Origin: Tieghemiomyces parasiticus
Taxonomy: Eukaryota; Kickxellomycota; Dimargaritomycetes; Dimargaritales; Dimargaritaceae
Direction of reading: 5' to 3'
NCBI GenBank assembly: GCA_027575765.1
Contig: JANBPT010000140.1
Coordinates: 1-64,000, forward strand
DNA length: 64,000 bases
The translations under genes and the position numbers were made by a program. This document shows positions 23,767 to 36,714 of this stretch, one piece after another (the stretch's first letter is position 1; each line of letters starts with the position of its first letter). Under the pieces are notes generated by a model. It had not been told where the DNA came from. It ran no database searches and saw only the letters and a program-made list of their open reading frames with translations.

Positions 23767-26700
23767 AGTCGTAGGAAGGTTGTGAAGCGCCCCGTTCCAC
23801 AAAGTACGGAAACGTGCAAAAAATTCATCATTCGACCTTCACGTTTTCTTCGACAGAAATACGTCGCCAAAGGAAGGTAATCCGCATCTCGGCCCGGTGG
23901 GGAAAGGTACACAAACTACTCATAAAGAATAGATGAATTGCAGCTAAAAGAATAGCAGAGTTTAACAACTATAATACGGACGATTATGATTGCTGAAAGT
24001 AAGTAGGATGATAGTAGTAATAAAGCCAAGTGATGAAAAAGTAGGAACACGCTGCTGGGTTTCGATATTCTATCCCGTGGTCCGCATTCTACATGTTCCA
24101 CCCCCATAGGGCCTGTAGGCACTTGGGTGTAGTGGAGGGAGAAATTTCCTCAGTCAACCCCAACCCCCAAGTGCATCATGTCAAGGATAATGGCGCCCCA
24201 AGAGCTTAGTTGTTTTCCATGTATTAGGCTAGACCGGGCCCGAAATCGCGACCACCCCTGGCTGGTCTCCCTTCCTCTCTCTCATTTTTCTTTTATGTCT
24301 TCGCCCAAGGTCAAATTCAGCCTATATTCATACTGGATCTTCTGTATGGTCGATAGAAGCCAGGAAGATGAGAGTATTAAGTATAGCGTTGAATTTTGTA
24401 AGTTAAGGTGATGATTATTGAAGTGGACTGTGGAAGGCCTATATATAGGCCCGCAACCCCGGTCCATTACATGAAGGCAGTGCCAACGGTTATATGCCAC
24501 TTAGGAATCCGAGCGGGTGAGCCGTGTATATACCCTTTGAGGTGACCAGTGTCGCCTAATGGTGGTGGTGGTATACCGACCAAAGTTTATCCAGGTGTTA
24601 GAACATGATAGCCCCCAAGCTAGATCAGAACTAACTCACTATATATGGAGACAATAGGGAACTAACCACGGTGGACCACTCGGATGATAATTTCGCAAAT
24701 CCTTAGGCAGGCATGTGGTCGTAGGGGCGCCAATTAGCAGCAAGGGCACCGTGAGTGTTTAGGTTAAGCTGCACTTCAGATGGTACTGATGGGCAGCGCC
24801 CCCCCTCCCCAGTTTACACGGGTGTCGCGGCGTAGTCAGGGCATACTCAGCCATTGAGGGGGCCTGCACTAGCTTTAAGAACAGACAGTATATCACAGGG
24901 GGGGATTATTGTAGGATAATGAGAACCGAAGATGAACAGTGAAGGGGATAAACAGGAACAGTTAAGGAATTAAGAACCCACTAATCAACCGTACCTAATT
25001 TTGCCAATGCCTCAGTTCAAAAAAGGTAAGCGTTAGTGAGTGGTCATGACTATCAGTGACGACGACTCGCCCTGGTCTATTCGGTGACAAAGGCTATAAA
25101 ATACAATAGTCGAACCTCTCCCCCCTCCCCGACTGGTCGTGAAATTCGTAGAGACAAAGTGAAACAACCTCACTGTCAGCGGGCACCACTCTGACTGGTG
25201 CGGTCAGTTTCGCAGCCAATCCCGAAAATTCGGGGTGAACCGTGGTCCGTAAACCGTCTGTTATGTTCGAGTCACAGGCGTCCCCTGAAGTGACTCTCTC
25301 CTACCACGCTGTTGAACCCCCTACTTAAATTAACGGCCGTCACTTCTATATTGCGAGACGAGGGAATTAGTAGTCAGTGGCTCCTTGGTCGGTTGACAAG
25401 GAACCGACCCTACCCCGTATGGTCAAGTAGGGTGCAGAGGACCAGGGAAGATTCAGCGGCCGTCGAGTTAAATGGGCCACTGAGGGTGAAAAAAATCCTT
25501 GGGGACGAGCCCGACTATCCGTCCGGTCGAATTCCAACTCGTTCAGGTTAGCCTCGAGGGTCCTGCTTTGAACGGATGAGGCCATGTAGCAAACAATTAG
25601 CAACTGATAAATCGGTAGTCGCAAGCGGAAGCAGCCGGGCCGGGGGGCTTGGTTCATTCGGTGCTTTAGTCCATAGCTTCTTTCAGAGGAGGGATGGAGT
25701 TTGTACCGTCAGAACCGATGGAAGTCATGCCTTAGGTGGCGTGGTAAAAGGGCGGCGGATATTGTGTGAGTTAGGCCAGTCATCACGACACAGCCAGGGC
25801 GTGGAAAAAGTATGTCTACTCATTCCTATCGATGCTGAATAAACCTCTTATCAGTTCGAACCCCCCGGGGATGATGTTGCCCGCTAAGCTGTCAGTTGGC
25901 GCGTTCAAAAAGACTAGACGTCGTTACATTTTCCTTGCCGCGTAAATATTAGGGGTCAACACCGCGAGATTCTCTCATCCGAGGGATCATTGCACCCCTA
26001 CTCTCCAGAACTCATACCAGACACTGCAGAGGTAGGCCTGGATTCTTTGCCATCATGGTAGCCAGATTCAATGGCACAGGGCCCGGGATCAACTCGACCA
26101 GCATCGCGATAGGAAAGTATAATGCGGTCCACGTTTTTGTGTACAGCTGCCTCTCCTTCTTACAGAGCTTTGACACAGCTGCATTGGCTTATAGGGCAGG
26201 TTGAATGGCTCCTCTGCTTAGCCGGTAAATAATGAGGTCTCCCCACTACCAGAAAGATTTACTTTAGACTCGTTCTAGCGCCACCTAATCGATGGCAGGG
26301 TGTTGGAAAAGTGGATTCCTGAATATCTTGTAGAGCACCACTCCATTAGCCCACCCCCATACCGCACGGTCGACGAAAAAAAAAAAGCCACTCATGAAAA
26401 TTTGACCTTGACTGGTATATTGGGATGGTCCGCGCTCGGCTGACCCCCACGGCTGGCATCTTATGCCTATTGGTCCCAGTCGGTCAGATACGCCATCGCC
26501 AGCATCCCCTAATCCTGGCAATGTGAGAGGTATATGTCGGGTGACCTCTGCCGTTTTGTACACATTTTCTCTATCGATGGTTTACTTCGACGGACACCCG
26601 GTAAAGATTATGAGGCTGACACTGCTACGTTACCTGAATACAAGGGCTGACATTGGTTCCTAAGGCACTTTCCGAGTATGATTCATGGTCGTATCCACAC

Positions 26701-29700
26701 CATTGCATATCACAGTCTACTTGATGCGGACAGGCAGTGTGGACTTCTTGTTTATAGGCAGACATCAACCAACCAGCTCACCCTCCCTCATATTACGCAA
26801 TAGGATAGATGAAACACTCGCGATATCATTATGGCCACCCATTCCAAATCTGCAGACGTTTAACAACCGGACCGGTCCCCTATTCCTTGATGGTGCGGAC
26901 CGACCAATTACCTGCTACGGTGACCCGAGAAATGGGAACCGCACCGCGGAAGGGAAGGATGGATGTAGCGCCCGGGAGAAAACCCCATGGCGTGTCGGCC
27001 CTCCGCTTCAAAACCGGAGTGGGTCAGCTTAAGATGCCACCGATAGGGCAGCCCAAGTAGCCCCGCCATTGGTGAGCCTGACTTTGAAGTTCGGGCGCAC
27101 ACACTCACCTGGATGAAAACAATCCACCTTCTTTTGGATGGGCGCTTGACCTAATGGAGTTAACAAGGTAGGTGGGGTGGCGTTGCCCATCAGCACTTTG
27201 TCAGCCGATGTCGTCCGCTATTTCTCACACATACCGCAAAACCCTAGTGTGTCCACACCTGTACAAACTATATCTGACAATCATAAGCGTGTTGTTATTT
27301 AGCGGTAGTTGATCTGATTTGTCCGCCGACCTCCCCCATCCCAATACCTGCCCGCCCCCTGTTTCCCTTCTCCACATTTCATCTCCCCTTGTCCTCCATA
27401 AATTACCGGCCTACTACATATCGTGGGTGGTCAACACTTGGGCGGCATTCTCGAGTCAGTGTCGAGGATGGAATACCTTGGTCCATAAATGGTTCGGCCT
27501 GCTACCCCAAGCCTAGCAACTTACAGCAATCAGGACGCCATTGGTCAGCGCCACCCTCTCACGCCAGCACTCGACACATACCTGCAGCGAATAGCAGGCG
27601 GATGAAGAAGTTGACAGGGGGGTATGATGCGTTGTTAAGAGAATGCACATGGTACCGTGGGGTGAAACAAAGAATTCAGCCGTACAGCGTAATGGAATAA
27701 CACTTTTTAAGGGACTGGTAGCTGAAAGAACGTTTAAGCAGTGCAGGGTGGAGATCAATACCCTGATACGAACGATATAGGCTGGGTGAAGAGCAAATAG
27801 GTTCAGAAAAGCCTATACTACTCACTAAAGAGCTGGGTCCAGCGGGTCCCAATGTAAACATTGCCGTATGTCGACGCACTGATGGGTGGATGGAGGTAGA
27901 CTTTACATTCCGAGAGAGTTGGCCATACGACAGGGGGAGGGGGGCGCAGGCTCTCAGGAGCGATTGGTCGGGCGGAAGAGCGGGGGAAATAATGCGGGCA
28001 ATGTGTACGTGCGATGGCAACAATTCGGTGAGCGACAGGCTCAACAAGCCACCATTAGTATACAAACCTGCAGCGTCCCGGAGCCTAGGGGGTAGTAAAG
28101 GAGTGAATCCACCCGGGTTACTTCCGGCCATAGATTGTAGTAGTCGAAATTGGATTTCCTCGGGCATAAATTCGAGTGGGTGAAAGCAACCCTCCCCCAC
28201 CCTTTCCATCACCCCCTCATAACCTACAAGGTTGCCTGTTGCGCAACTGGGTGGCGTTGCCTACCCATTCGCCCTTGGCTCGAAAACGTTCCTCACCACA
28301 GTCCACACCAACAAAACTCTGCCCTCCCCACAATGATGGACATGAATTCGTTGCAGACTGCCCCCCCCACGATATACCCACCAGATTTAGGTGTCAAACC
28401 GGGGGGAGTAAAACCGCCACTCTGGACTGATTGTGTGAGCAATTTGATAGATCTGACAGGCCGGCTTGGATTTGAGGTGGTGCGACACTGGTGGCACAAC
28501 AGTGGCATGGTTACCCATCCTCAGATCAACTTTAGGGGCAAGAGTGGGGGAGTGGGTTGACTGGAATATGGGCAGAGGTCAGTAATTGGGGTCCAGTTCA
28601 GGCCACGGTAATGCTGAATCGAAAGGGGGACATAGTGAAGCCACCCTGGGCCTAATGTATCGCTTCCATCAACTGACAGCCACTACAATATACCTAGGCC
28701 ACGTCTTTAGCTGCTACTCCCGTACCATCGACCAGGCATACCAAGTCCTGGAAAACATGCACTTTGCGCCATCACCATTGGCATACCCTCTATTCTGGGC
28801 ATAGGCATCTTCTCACAATCGGGTGGCCAGGCACATGTTGCTAAATAGGGAATTCGATGGAATTTTGCCATGCAACTGGGGAGCCCAAAAACAAATGACC
28901 TATTTGATGGCTGGGGAGGGTGGGTCCATTATAAATATAAGAGGGCATTAAGCGATTGTCAATCTCCCCTTCCCAGTACTCAATAGCCGACTTCCACCAT
29001 CACTGCATCTTGCAGCCTAGACTAGATATTGTCAGGCTGTGTCTGCTTTGATCAGAGTTATCCCCATACCTTAACGTCACTTCCACTAGCACACGGGTGG
29101 GCGGGCTATGCACACCCCAAGGTGCAGGTGGGTCTTCCCCAATGTGAAGCACTGGAGCGAATTCTCACCGTAACATTCTGAGCGAGGTTCCCCTGATACT
29201 CCTCCCTGCCCCCCCTACTTAAAGTAGCAGGAAAAGCTGGCCCGAAATGACCCAGCCAACCCCTTTTGCTATCTTGGGGCGAACTCGAAATAGGTGGAGG
29301 GGGTGGTCGCTGATCAGCCAGGTATGAAGCATTTGAGCCCCCTTCGCATGATCCATATGTGCCCGGCTAAAGTCCTCGGCCCAATGCAGCAGAGGTGGGG
29401 GGGGATTCTACAAATAGTGGACAGTTAGATACTATGCACATGCTAAAACGAACACTTAGACACTCTAGGGCTGTGTCAACCAAGTAAACCGAGAAACGGT
29501 TCAGCCCGCTTACATGAAGCCAATAGGCTAGCCTATACTGCCTGCCGCAGACGCCCAGGACGTGCTACAGTCGCACATTGCCTTCCCCGTATTTGGCCCC
29601 TGTAGTCAGGAGTTGCCGCACAATGTCAGTTGGAGAAAACCCGCATAGCCACAGCCCGCCACAAAAAAAGCCCTTATCACCCGTATCACTTGTATCACCC

Positions 29701-31718
29701 CTCGCGCAGGATTGCAGATTTCAGCGCCGGGTATCTCAAATCAGCGGCCGAGACCCTGAACTGTAAGGGAATTGTTGAGTCACCCGACCGAGGAGGGGCC
29801 ACCGATGAGGGTGGCCAGGAAAATGTGGGGTACCACTCTCAGCTGGTAATTTTACTGTGCCAGTCGATGTGATCGCTTCGCACTGGTGGAAGGCTCGGTA
29901 GAGGGGGGTGCAGTATTCGCACTGCGGTTGCAGTTGATCGTCTAAAGAATTGGCTACATGCCAGTCGATCTGCATGTGTACTGACGCTGACATATATCAT
30001 AGACTACCCTCTGCCTGTCACCATCAACCCCGCTACGGGTCACTGTAACTCCCAACCAACCCAACACCCAGAGCCTGGTCCAATGGGTAATAATCAGTCG
30101 CGTCCATCCCGATGTCGTACGATCTAAGACTAGCATAACCAACTCTGCCAGCGGAGTCGGCGCAGGTTTTAAGGTATTCCCCAAGAGTTTAAAGATTAGA
30201 CGGATAGAGGTGATGGTAAATGTCTGTGCGACACATTATGAAACAGTGGCCCCGGATTTTGGCCATACCAGCCGCGGTCACGACGGCGTAGTTATTCAGC
30301 AGCTAACGATACCTCTGGCAATAGAACGGAACATTGGCAGTCAGAAATGAGAAGAGTTGCGTGGCACGCTGCTTATGGTACGATGAATAGGTCAAAAAGC
30401 GGGATGGTGTTACTGTCAAGATTGGAAACATTACCGATACATTTCCAAGGCGCTTTTAGGGAATAGGGCCCCAGGCTGATCATACCGCATACAACCTAGG
30501 CTTTCTGAGGCCAACAAAGCGAACCCGGGCAAGCATTAGTTTATCAGGGGTCGTCGCGCCTGACCGGGGAAATTCAGCGCAGAACGACTGGATAGTAAGC
30601 GGTAGTCTAACCCTTGCTGCCGTAGAGAGTGAACTAAATATGGTTTGGGCACACCCACCAGCTACAGCAGCCAGGGGCGAGCAGAAAAGGCTGGTAAGTG
30701 GTTGCTGGTTTGAAGGTAGGATGGCTACGTTGTGCACAGTGGGTAAATAAAAAGGAAGAAATGAAGAGTCTGAGAAAGAGAACGACTGTCGGCCGCTAAC
30801 CATAGAGGAGAGAGGTCCGATTAAACGTCGGCTGCGAGGTCCGAGCGTCGGCTTGAGGAATCGTCTGTTGCGACCGATTGGGCATTATTTTTAGAGGTCT
30901 GCCAATCTATTGGGCCGTGGTCCCATTGGCTTCGCGTATCACCAGGAAGGCGGCGAGCCTTACTGCCGAAAGGTACACACACAGCCGGAACGGCCAGACC
31001 ATGTCGGCGGCAGTATGGACGATGGGAGGATGCAATATGAAAAAATAGGGATCGTATAGGTCAGGTATGAGTGAGGGTGGATAGGCGTTTGGGGGTGCTG
31101 GTGTTAGAGCCACGCCCACGGGCCTCGTCTCATGAAGGCTCCTAGGAATTGCAAAACAAAAACATGCCCTTGACCGGCTACGATAAGGTTGTTGGGTAGT
31201 TCCAGTCAAAGCGAGTGGTAGGAACTAATGCCAGGAGAAGCGTTGGCCAGTCAGGCGGCAAGACTAGGCCCATTCCAGCCGTCATCTAGGCTACAGGGAT
31301 AGGGGCGTGTTGTTTTTCACATAGGATGCTAGGTGATGAACTACCGCCATAGCAGCTCTTTAAAAATCTCCACACACGCGTTCTAGACACCGGTAATGGC
31401 TTATGCTGGGTTGCGGCGTAGCTCAATGTATGACCGTAAAAAATGTGCCTGCCCTGGCTAGTCGAGCGACTCGCTACCAGCACCAATGACCATGATTCTA
31501 GCTCCACGATACGCACAGTGGATTCAGAGGCTGATGAAGGGTTTACCTCTATTTCTCGCTTTACAACGCCAGGGGAGCTTTGATGTCGTCTTGGACATGG
31601 GTCAGGGGGGAGGAGTGATGAGGCCGCGACTGACCAACCGACCTAGGGTGATGGTTGAGCTTCAGGGGATGACTAGCCCGTATCCCTGCTTCGCAAATTG
31701 CATTACTCTTGACACTCG

Positions 31719-32145
31719 TCAACAGGCGCATACGACTAGGCTCTCCAGGAGTTTGTTGTGTATCGCACAGCAGTGTACGGCAGACCATGGTTGAAAGTAT
31801 TTGGCAGCCAACCTCTCCATGACAGCATCGAACCGGTGCCCGGAGGGCGGGCAGCTGTTCAGTAAAGATTGGATCTTGAAAACAAGGGGGGCGAGTAGAG
31901 GTGCCATCACCATGGATATCATTCCGGTCATGGTGGTTCTACTCTGGCCAACGAAGGACAGCAGGGCAGGACTGGCTGAGCATGGTAGGGCTAGAGAAAA
32001 GGCAGCGAGCCTGGCCAAGCGTGGGTGTAAGTTCCCGAATCGTGATAGCCGAGAATATAGGTCCCAAATCTCCTGCGGTAGATGTTTCGGGGGGGGGGCT
32101 GGAGTCGACAACGAAAAGTGCGTTGGCGGCGGTGCTCGAGGCCAT
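31719..32145 (-). pseudogene. Possible frameshifted ORF with an F-box-like motif
   Basis: Weak candidate. On the minus strand a pyrimidine-rich leader, typical of real genes in this window, runs into ATG 32145 (MASSTAANALFVVDSSPPP). That frame has no recognisable continuation. One frame over, directly across a C10 tract (32089-32098), the reading becomes HLPQEIWDLYSRLSRF, which looks like the start of an F-box, and stays open to 31719. A one-base slip in the homopolymer, either a real mutation or an assembly error, would join the two. The remainder shows no repeats typical of F-box proteins. It may equally be chance. Confidence 0.2.
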
Positions 32146-33918
32146 GGGGGAGGCCAGGGTCGGTAGAAAAAAAATAGAGAGGAAGGGTGCGAAAGAGGGA
32201 CACAGCTGGCTGCCCGTAGCCACCCTGCATAATTGGATCGGCTCGGCAGGCCGGTCGGAGTCAACGGGCGGGAATTCTGTATTACCAAACCGACGTATAT
32301 ATGTTGCTAACGGTGGGACAAGGGGATCCCAACGGCATACATAGACGGTGCGGTCGGGCGCGTGCTTTCGGTCGCAGGCATGGGAGGCCCTTACCTGACG
32401 ACATGGTCGCCAGGTCGCGGCCTTCTTGCCCTTCCACTTCGTTACATCAAGTCCGACACCTTGGCCCAGCTGGGCACATCCAAATGTAGACTGGCTATAA
32501 GCGACACCAGGGCAAGCTAGAACGGTTCGTACTGCGTGGGTTAAACGCAGTAATGGCGTAGCTCTCACCATCAGAGCGACTAAGGGAAGTGTGTGGGTCA
32601 GGGCTGCCTCGGGGCTGCGATCCGCAGACTACCAAGCAAGCGGTGGTGAACAATATCGGAACCCGATTTTGCGTCGCAACCGTAACACCTGCTGCTCGAC
32701 TGCTATGGAGCAGCCTAAGCAATTCGGCCGGTTTGACCGCCTGGACCCCTAGGCCGTTCGATGCCGGTTAAGGGCGCTGAACGCGACCCCTTCCCTATCC
32801 GACCGCGGCAATGATTGCTGACCGGTGAGGTCAATTGTGAATCGCGGGAAAAAGGCAAGGGACGCGTCGGTCCACCTGCTTGTGCGATCAATTGTACGGC
32901 TGCCTTCCTTTGGCACCCCTTCGCATAAGGGCGGCCGTGGCACTTGATGTAGACATTGGATCTCCGTGGACGGTCCGCGGGTTTGCATACGTCCTTCATG
33001 CGTCTGACGCTTGCCCGCACCGGGTGGTGCACGCATTTACGCCCCGGCCAGTGTGGCGGTCAAGGGGCGTGGGCATATCAGCCCTGTCTAGGGGTGGGGT
33101 TCCAGTATAACGTTACCCGCTCATACGCCGGCACCTCTCCTTTGGGACTGGACACCAGTCTGGGTCGGCCCGGGGTGGTGTCCATCGTCACAATTACCTG
33201 GCGCATACACTCGGCCGTTTCCAGTCTCCGCTACGCCACCCGTGAGGGTGGCATTGCAGAGTCAGTATCTGACTGTTGGTGTCGGTCGGCATATATTACA
33301 GCGGTCCAAATCGATATCCGGTTTTAGAGGAGGACAGAGGGGGAGGTGAAGTGCGACGGAAGAGCAGGTATGCATTAGCTCTCCCCTTCGCATACAATCA
33401 GTTTGGCATTCGCAGGCCCGGGGAGGGGACGGGGGTGGGGCTAGTCGCGTGGGCCTTGGGTCTCCGCGTCCCGACCCCTTTTTCCCATTCTACCCCAATG
33501 GATAGAGTGTATGATCGCACAATTGCCCCTCGAACCACGCCCTACCAGCACCCGCCTCACTGGCATCCCCGCCCTGCCTCTCCCCTCACCGCCTGCCCGC
33601 TGATCACCACCTGCAATTCGGTACGTTGGATGGCACCCTATTTTGCCAGCTTGCATGCGAAGGTTACTGCTCGTGTGCTACGTTCGACGTAGACCAGCAG
33701 CTATGGACTCTCCCTCGCGTACAGTCACACCCCTATTTTTTCCGTCCCTCTTTTCCCTCATCCATACATGCGGGGAATCTGAGTCCATGGAACTCTGGCG
33801 GTGACTCGCCCATGCACTACGCCCCTCTATATCTCCCCACTGCCCCCCATATCCCTCAAATAGTGGCAGGAGACACGAGCGACACATTCGACCCTCCACC
33901 CTTCCTTCATCACAAAAA

Positions 33919-33927
33919 TTATATAAA
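33919..33927 (+). promoter_or_regulatory. Putative TATA box upstream of the Mig1-like gene
   Basis: TTATATAAA lies about 510 bp before the start codon and opens a long C/T-rich region leading to the gene. Position implies a leader near 480 bases unless a later promoter is used. Confidence 0.3.
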
Positions 33928-34375
33928 CCCTAGCCCTTCCGAGTACCTTTGATCGTTGCCAGCTCCATTCAATCTCATCAGCCGCATTCCAGACTTCTTT
34001 ATAGCATCTCAGTACGCGGGCGGCTTTATTTCGCAGCCCTTCCAATACATTTTCATTGATCTCATTACGTACTTTGTATTTAGCGAAACACCTGTCCTTT
34101 GGTTTATGTATCTGTTATTATTACTCCATCATAGTCCCCAGTGACTAACCACTTTTCTCCTGTCGCCATATATTTCCCCGACAGCATCTGCATCCGCTCT
34201 TCCCGACGCCACACTGCCTCACCTTAGCCGTTCCATCCTAGCGACTCCTGCCCCTAGCCCGCCACACCCTGCATTGATTGTCGCCCTCATCCTCCGAAAG
34301 AGTTACCCATCCTGCGCCTCACTCATTTTGCCAAGCGTCCCCTAACGCTTACTACTATATCGCCAACCGAAAATC

Positions 34376-34394
34376 TTTTTTTTTTAAAAAAAAA
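34376..34394. promoter_or_regulatory. Poly(dT)-poly(dA) tract before the Mig1-like gene
   Basis: T10 immediately followed by A9, ending 44 bases before the ATG. Such rigid tracts disfavour nucleosomes in fungal promoters; in a transcript it could form a small A-U hairpin. Confidence 0.4.
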
Positions 34395-34438
34395 CAAGTA
34401 TTATCCTGTCCCCCGAAAGCCTTCACCCTCCCTCCACC

Positions 34439-35380
34439 ATGTTTTACTTGACGGCTCCTAGTAAGTCAGCCAAGAAGAGTGGACCTCGGCCGTACCACTG
34501 CCCCATGTGCCCAAAGTCCTTCGTCCGCCTCGAGCACCAGACCCGTCACATCCGTACCCATACCGGCGAAAAGCCCCACGCCTGCGACTTTACCGGCTGT
34601 CTCAAGCGCTTCTCCCGCTCCGACGAGCTTCATCGCCACCGCCGCACCCACACCAATGCCGTGCGCCGCGAGCGCCGTCCCCACCAGCTTACTGACCTGC
34701 CCACCGCCTCTGGCCATATGACGAGCTACCTTCGCCACCATGGCTACCAGCCCTATACCCCCGCTGTCTACTCCCAATCCCCTCCGTTATACCACCCACG
34801 CGCCCCGGCCGCCTGTCCATTGATCCACGCGGTGCCAAGTTCGCACAAGCAGCTGTCTGGCGCCTGGCGCCGCGCCCCTTACCCGTTGTTCAACCGGCCG
34901 ATCGCCCAATCCATGCCCAGGCCAAGTAGCCTCCAGAGTGCCGTAATAACTCCAACCTCTCCTCGCCTCCCGTCCCTGCAGTCCATTTCCCGCCAAGCCG
35001 GCCTCATCTTGCCTTCTCTCTTCCATCCTCGCTCAGAGTCTACATCCACCGACAAGTCGCTACCCAGTCTGGATTTTTCACAGTTCACCACGACCCATAT
35101 GACCACCGAAACTACCAGAGCCCCCCCTCTGGGACTCTACTGTACCTCGCCAGTGGACACTGCTTTCACCGGACTACGCGGCCGCTCTACTTCTGCCTCT
35201 TCCACTCTATCCTCGTCTCCTTCGCCTAGCTACATATCCACCGAATCTTCGCCCGTCCTCACTTCCCGTATCCTGGACATCATTGAGGCACCGCTGCCCC
35301 GCCTCTCCCGCGTCCTCCCCACGCCGATTTTTCGCCATACTAACGCCGCTGCCTTTAAGATGCACCCTGTCTTTGTTTAA
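34439..35380 (+). CDS. Mig1/CreA-like C2H2 zinc-finger transcription regulator
   Basis: 313 aa, single exon, start in a good context (CCACCATG). Two adjacent C2H2 fingers sit at the N-terminus. Finger 1 is C21, C24, H37, H41 ([23 protein letters not shown]). The linker is TGEKPH. Finger 2 is C49, C54, H67, H71 ([24 protein letters not shown]). The recognition residues RLEHQTRH and RSDELHRH are those of Mig1/CreA/CRE1, which bind GC boxes (SYGGGG) and repress genes in glucose. The rest is Ser/Pro/Thr-rich and disordered, with no obvious activation or repression motif. Carbon catabolite repression is the inferred role, but other members of this finger class (for example Nsf1-like or Wilms-tumour-type) share the finger pair, so I leave the symbol empty. 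Confidence 0.88.
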   Translation: MFYLTAPSKSAKKSGPRPYHCPMCPKSFVRLEHQTRHIRTHTGEKPHACDFTGCLKRFSRSDELHRHRRTHTNAVRRERRPHQLTDLPTASGHMTSYLRHHGYQPYTPAVYSQSPPLYHPRAPAACPLIHAVPSSHKQLSGAWRRAPYPLFNRPIAQSMPRPSSLQSAVITPTSPRLPSLQSISRQAGLILPSLFHPRSESTSTDKSLPSLDFSQFTTTHMTTETTRAPPLGLYCTSPVDTAFTGLRGRSTSASSTLSSSPSPSYISTESSPVLTSRILDIIEAPLPRLSRVLPTPIFRHTNAAAFKMHPVFV

Positions 35381-36714
35381 GCATCACCTATAGATTTCCC
35401 CACCTCCCTCCCTTGTACTAATTGATAGAAAAATCCTTCGATTTTTGACGGCCTCGTTTGTAAATACTCTCATTCCCGTTAGCTAATCGTTTCCTACTCA
35501 CGTTATAATCTAATTATATACCTACATTTGTGATATTAAGCCGGGTTGTTAACGGCTGCCAATTAGTTTTGATTGCGAATGAACCAACGGTATCGGGACG
35601 TGCAGGGGTCATCGGAAATACGTCTGTTTCTTGGTGAGCTGTCTAATCAAAATGTAACCTGCAAAGGATTCTAGTTGTTTTGCACTAGCGTGGCCCCACT
35701 TGCTGTTGCACTGCATCCCTAGTTGACTTCAATGCAGCAGAACATACCACAAACTTCCCTCTCTTTGGCAACCTTGTTCCTTTCACAAGCGAGCACAATA
35801 CCCACTCAGTGTTTCTCAGCCAATAACCGGTAGATTAGCAATGTGCTTATTAAAGCTATCAACGCAATTTATAAACGACACGAATATTCCTACGTGCGCC
35901 ATGGCGGAGTAAAGGCTCACTAATATGTGATGTTTTGGTTTGAAGGAGGGGGGAGTCTAGTTCCACGCAGCGGGACGGCGGATCATGGGTATTGAGCAGC
36001 ATAGTGGGGAACGGTTTTTGTTGCAGACGAGGATAGTCGGGAAGGAGAAGAATAGATGATGTGTCGGAAAGAGCAGGCAAAGGAAGTACTAGATTGTTTT
36101 TTGAGGGATTATTAAACGTATTATTATTTTTAAAGGGTTTTTGGTATAATTTTGGATATACGAGTATGATAGCTTTAAAGATGCACACGGGCGACGCTTC
36201 GATCCAAAGGCAGAGAAAACGGGTGAGCTAATCGGGTTGTAACTTTAAGCACCTAACCAAGGCCAGGTCTTTCATTTCTCGGACCGATTGGTTGACCTTC
36301 TTATAAAATGAATGATGCATGATTATGGTGCCGATTTCGGCGGGTAAAATGTTAAAGATGCGAATAATTATTTTTGGTAAAAGGTTTTTAGACAAAGGAA
36401 TGTCTTCCAGAGGTCAGGATTCCATGCCCAGCGTACGTACCTTGTACGTGCATAATTGATTACCACAACGAAAGATAATGGGTTAATAGTATGATAAAGT
36501 CGAGTATAGAAGTTGGTGGCACAGGCTTGTTGGAGAACAAGAGGTGGGACTTTCGACGGACCCATTGTTCCACCACAAATACACGTGAGTTAAATGTGCC
36601 ACTACAGAGGAAAATACACTAGGAATTGAAGCAGAAAATATGCTTTGAAATGGGGGCCATAGCGGCCAAATCACGCAGATCTGTTGACCCCCCCCCGTCC
36701 TCCTACATCGGCTT
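35381..36714. other. Convergent intergenic, AT-rich
   Basis: 3' flanks of the Mig1-like gene (+) and Argonaute (-). C9 at 36688-36696 lies just beyond the Argonaute stop. No gene seen. Confidence 0.55.

Larger units (their letters stand above)
23017..34438. other. 11-kb gene-poor region
   Basis: No confidently recognisable protein-coding gene over 11.4 kb. The base composition is more even and richer in A/T than the gene blocks, open frames are short, and none carries a domain I can defend except the doubtful ORF at 31719-32145. Contains G11 (23571-23581), C8 (28371-28378), G8 (29397-29404), G10 (32089-32098) and a 20-bp palindrome (23747-23766). It could be decayed transposon DNA or a non-coding locus. 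Confidence 0.5.

Noticed and set aside
27676..28212. 178-codon minus-strand frame with an F-box-like opening (FMPEEIQFRLLQSM)
   Set aside because: Similarity is limited to about a dozen residues and the rest is low-complexity; not enough to call a gene.
33276..33692. 138-codon frame upstream of the Mig1-like gene
   Set aside because: No domain and lies in the long CT-rich promoter or leader region; could be an upstream ORF but nothing supports it.
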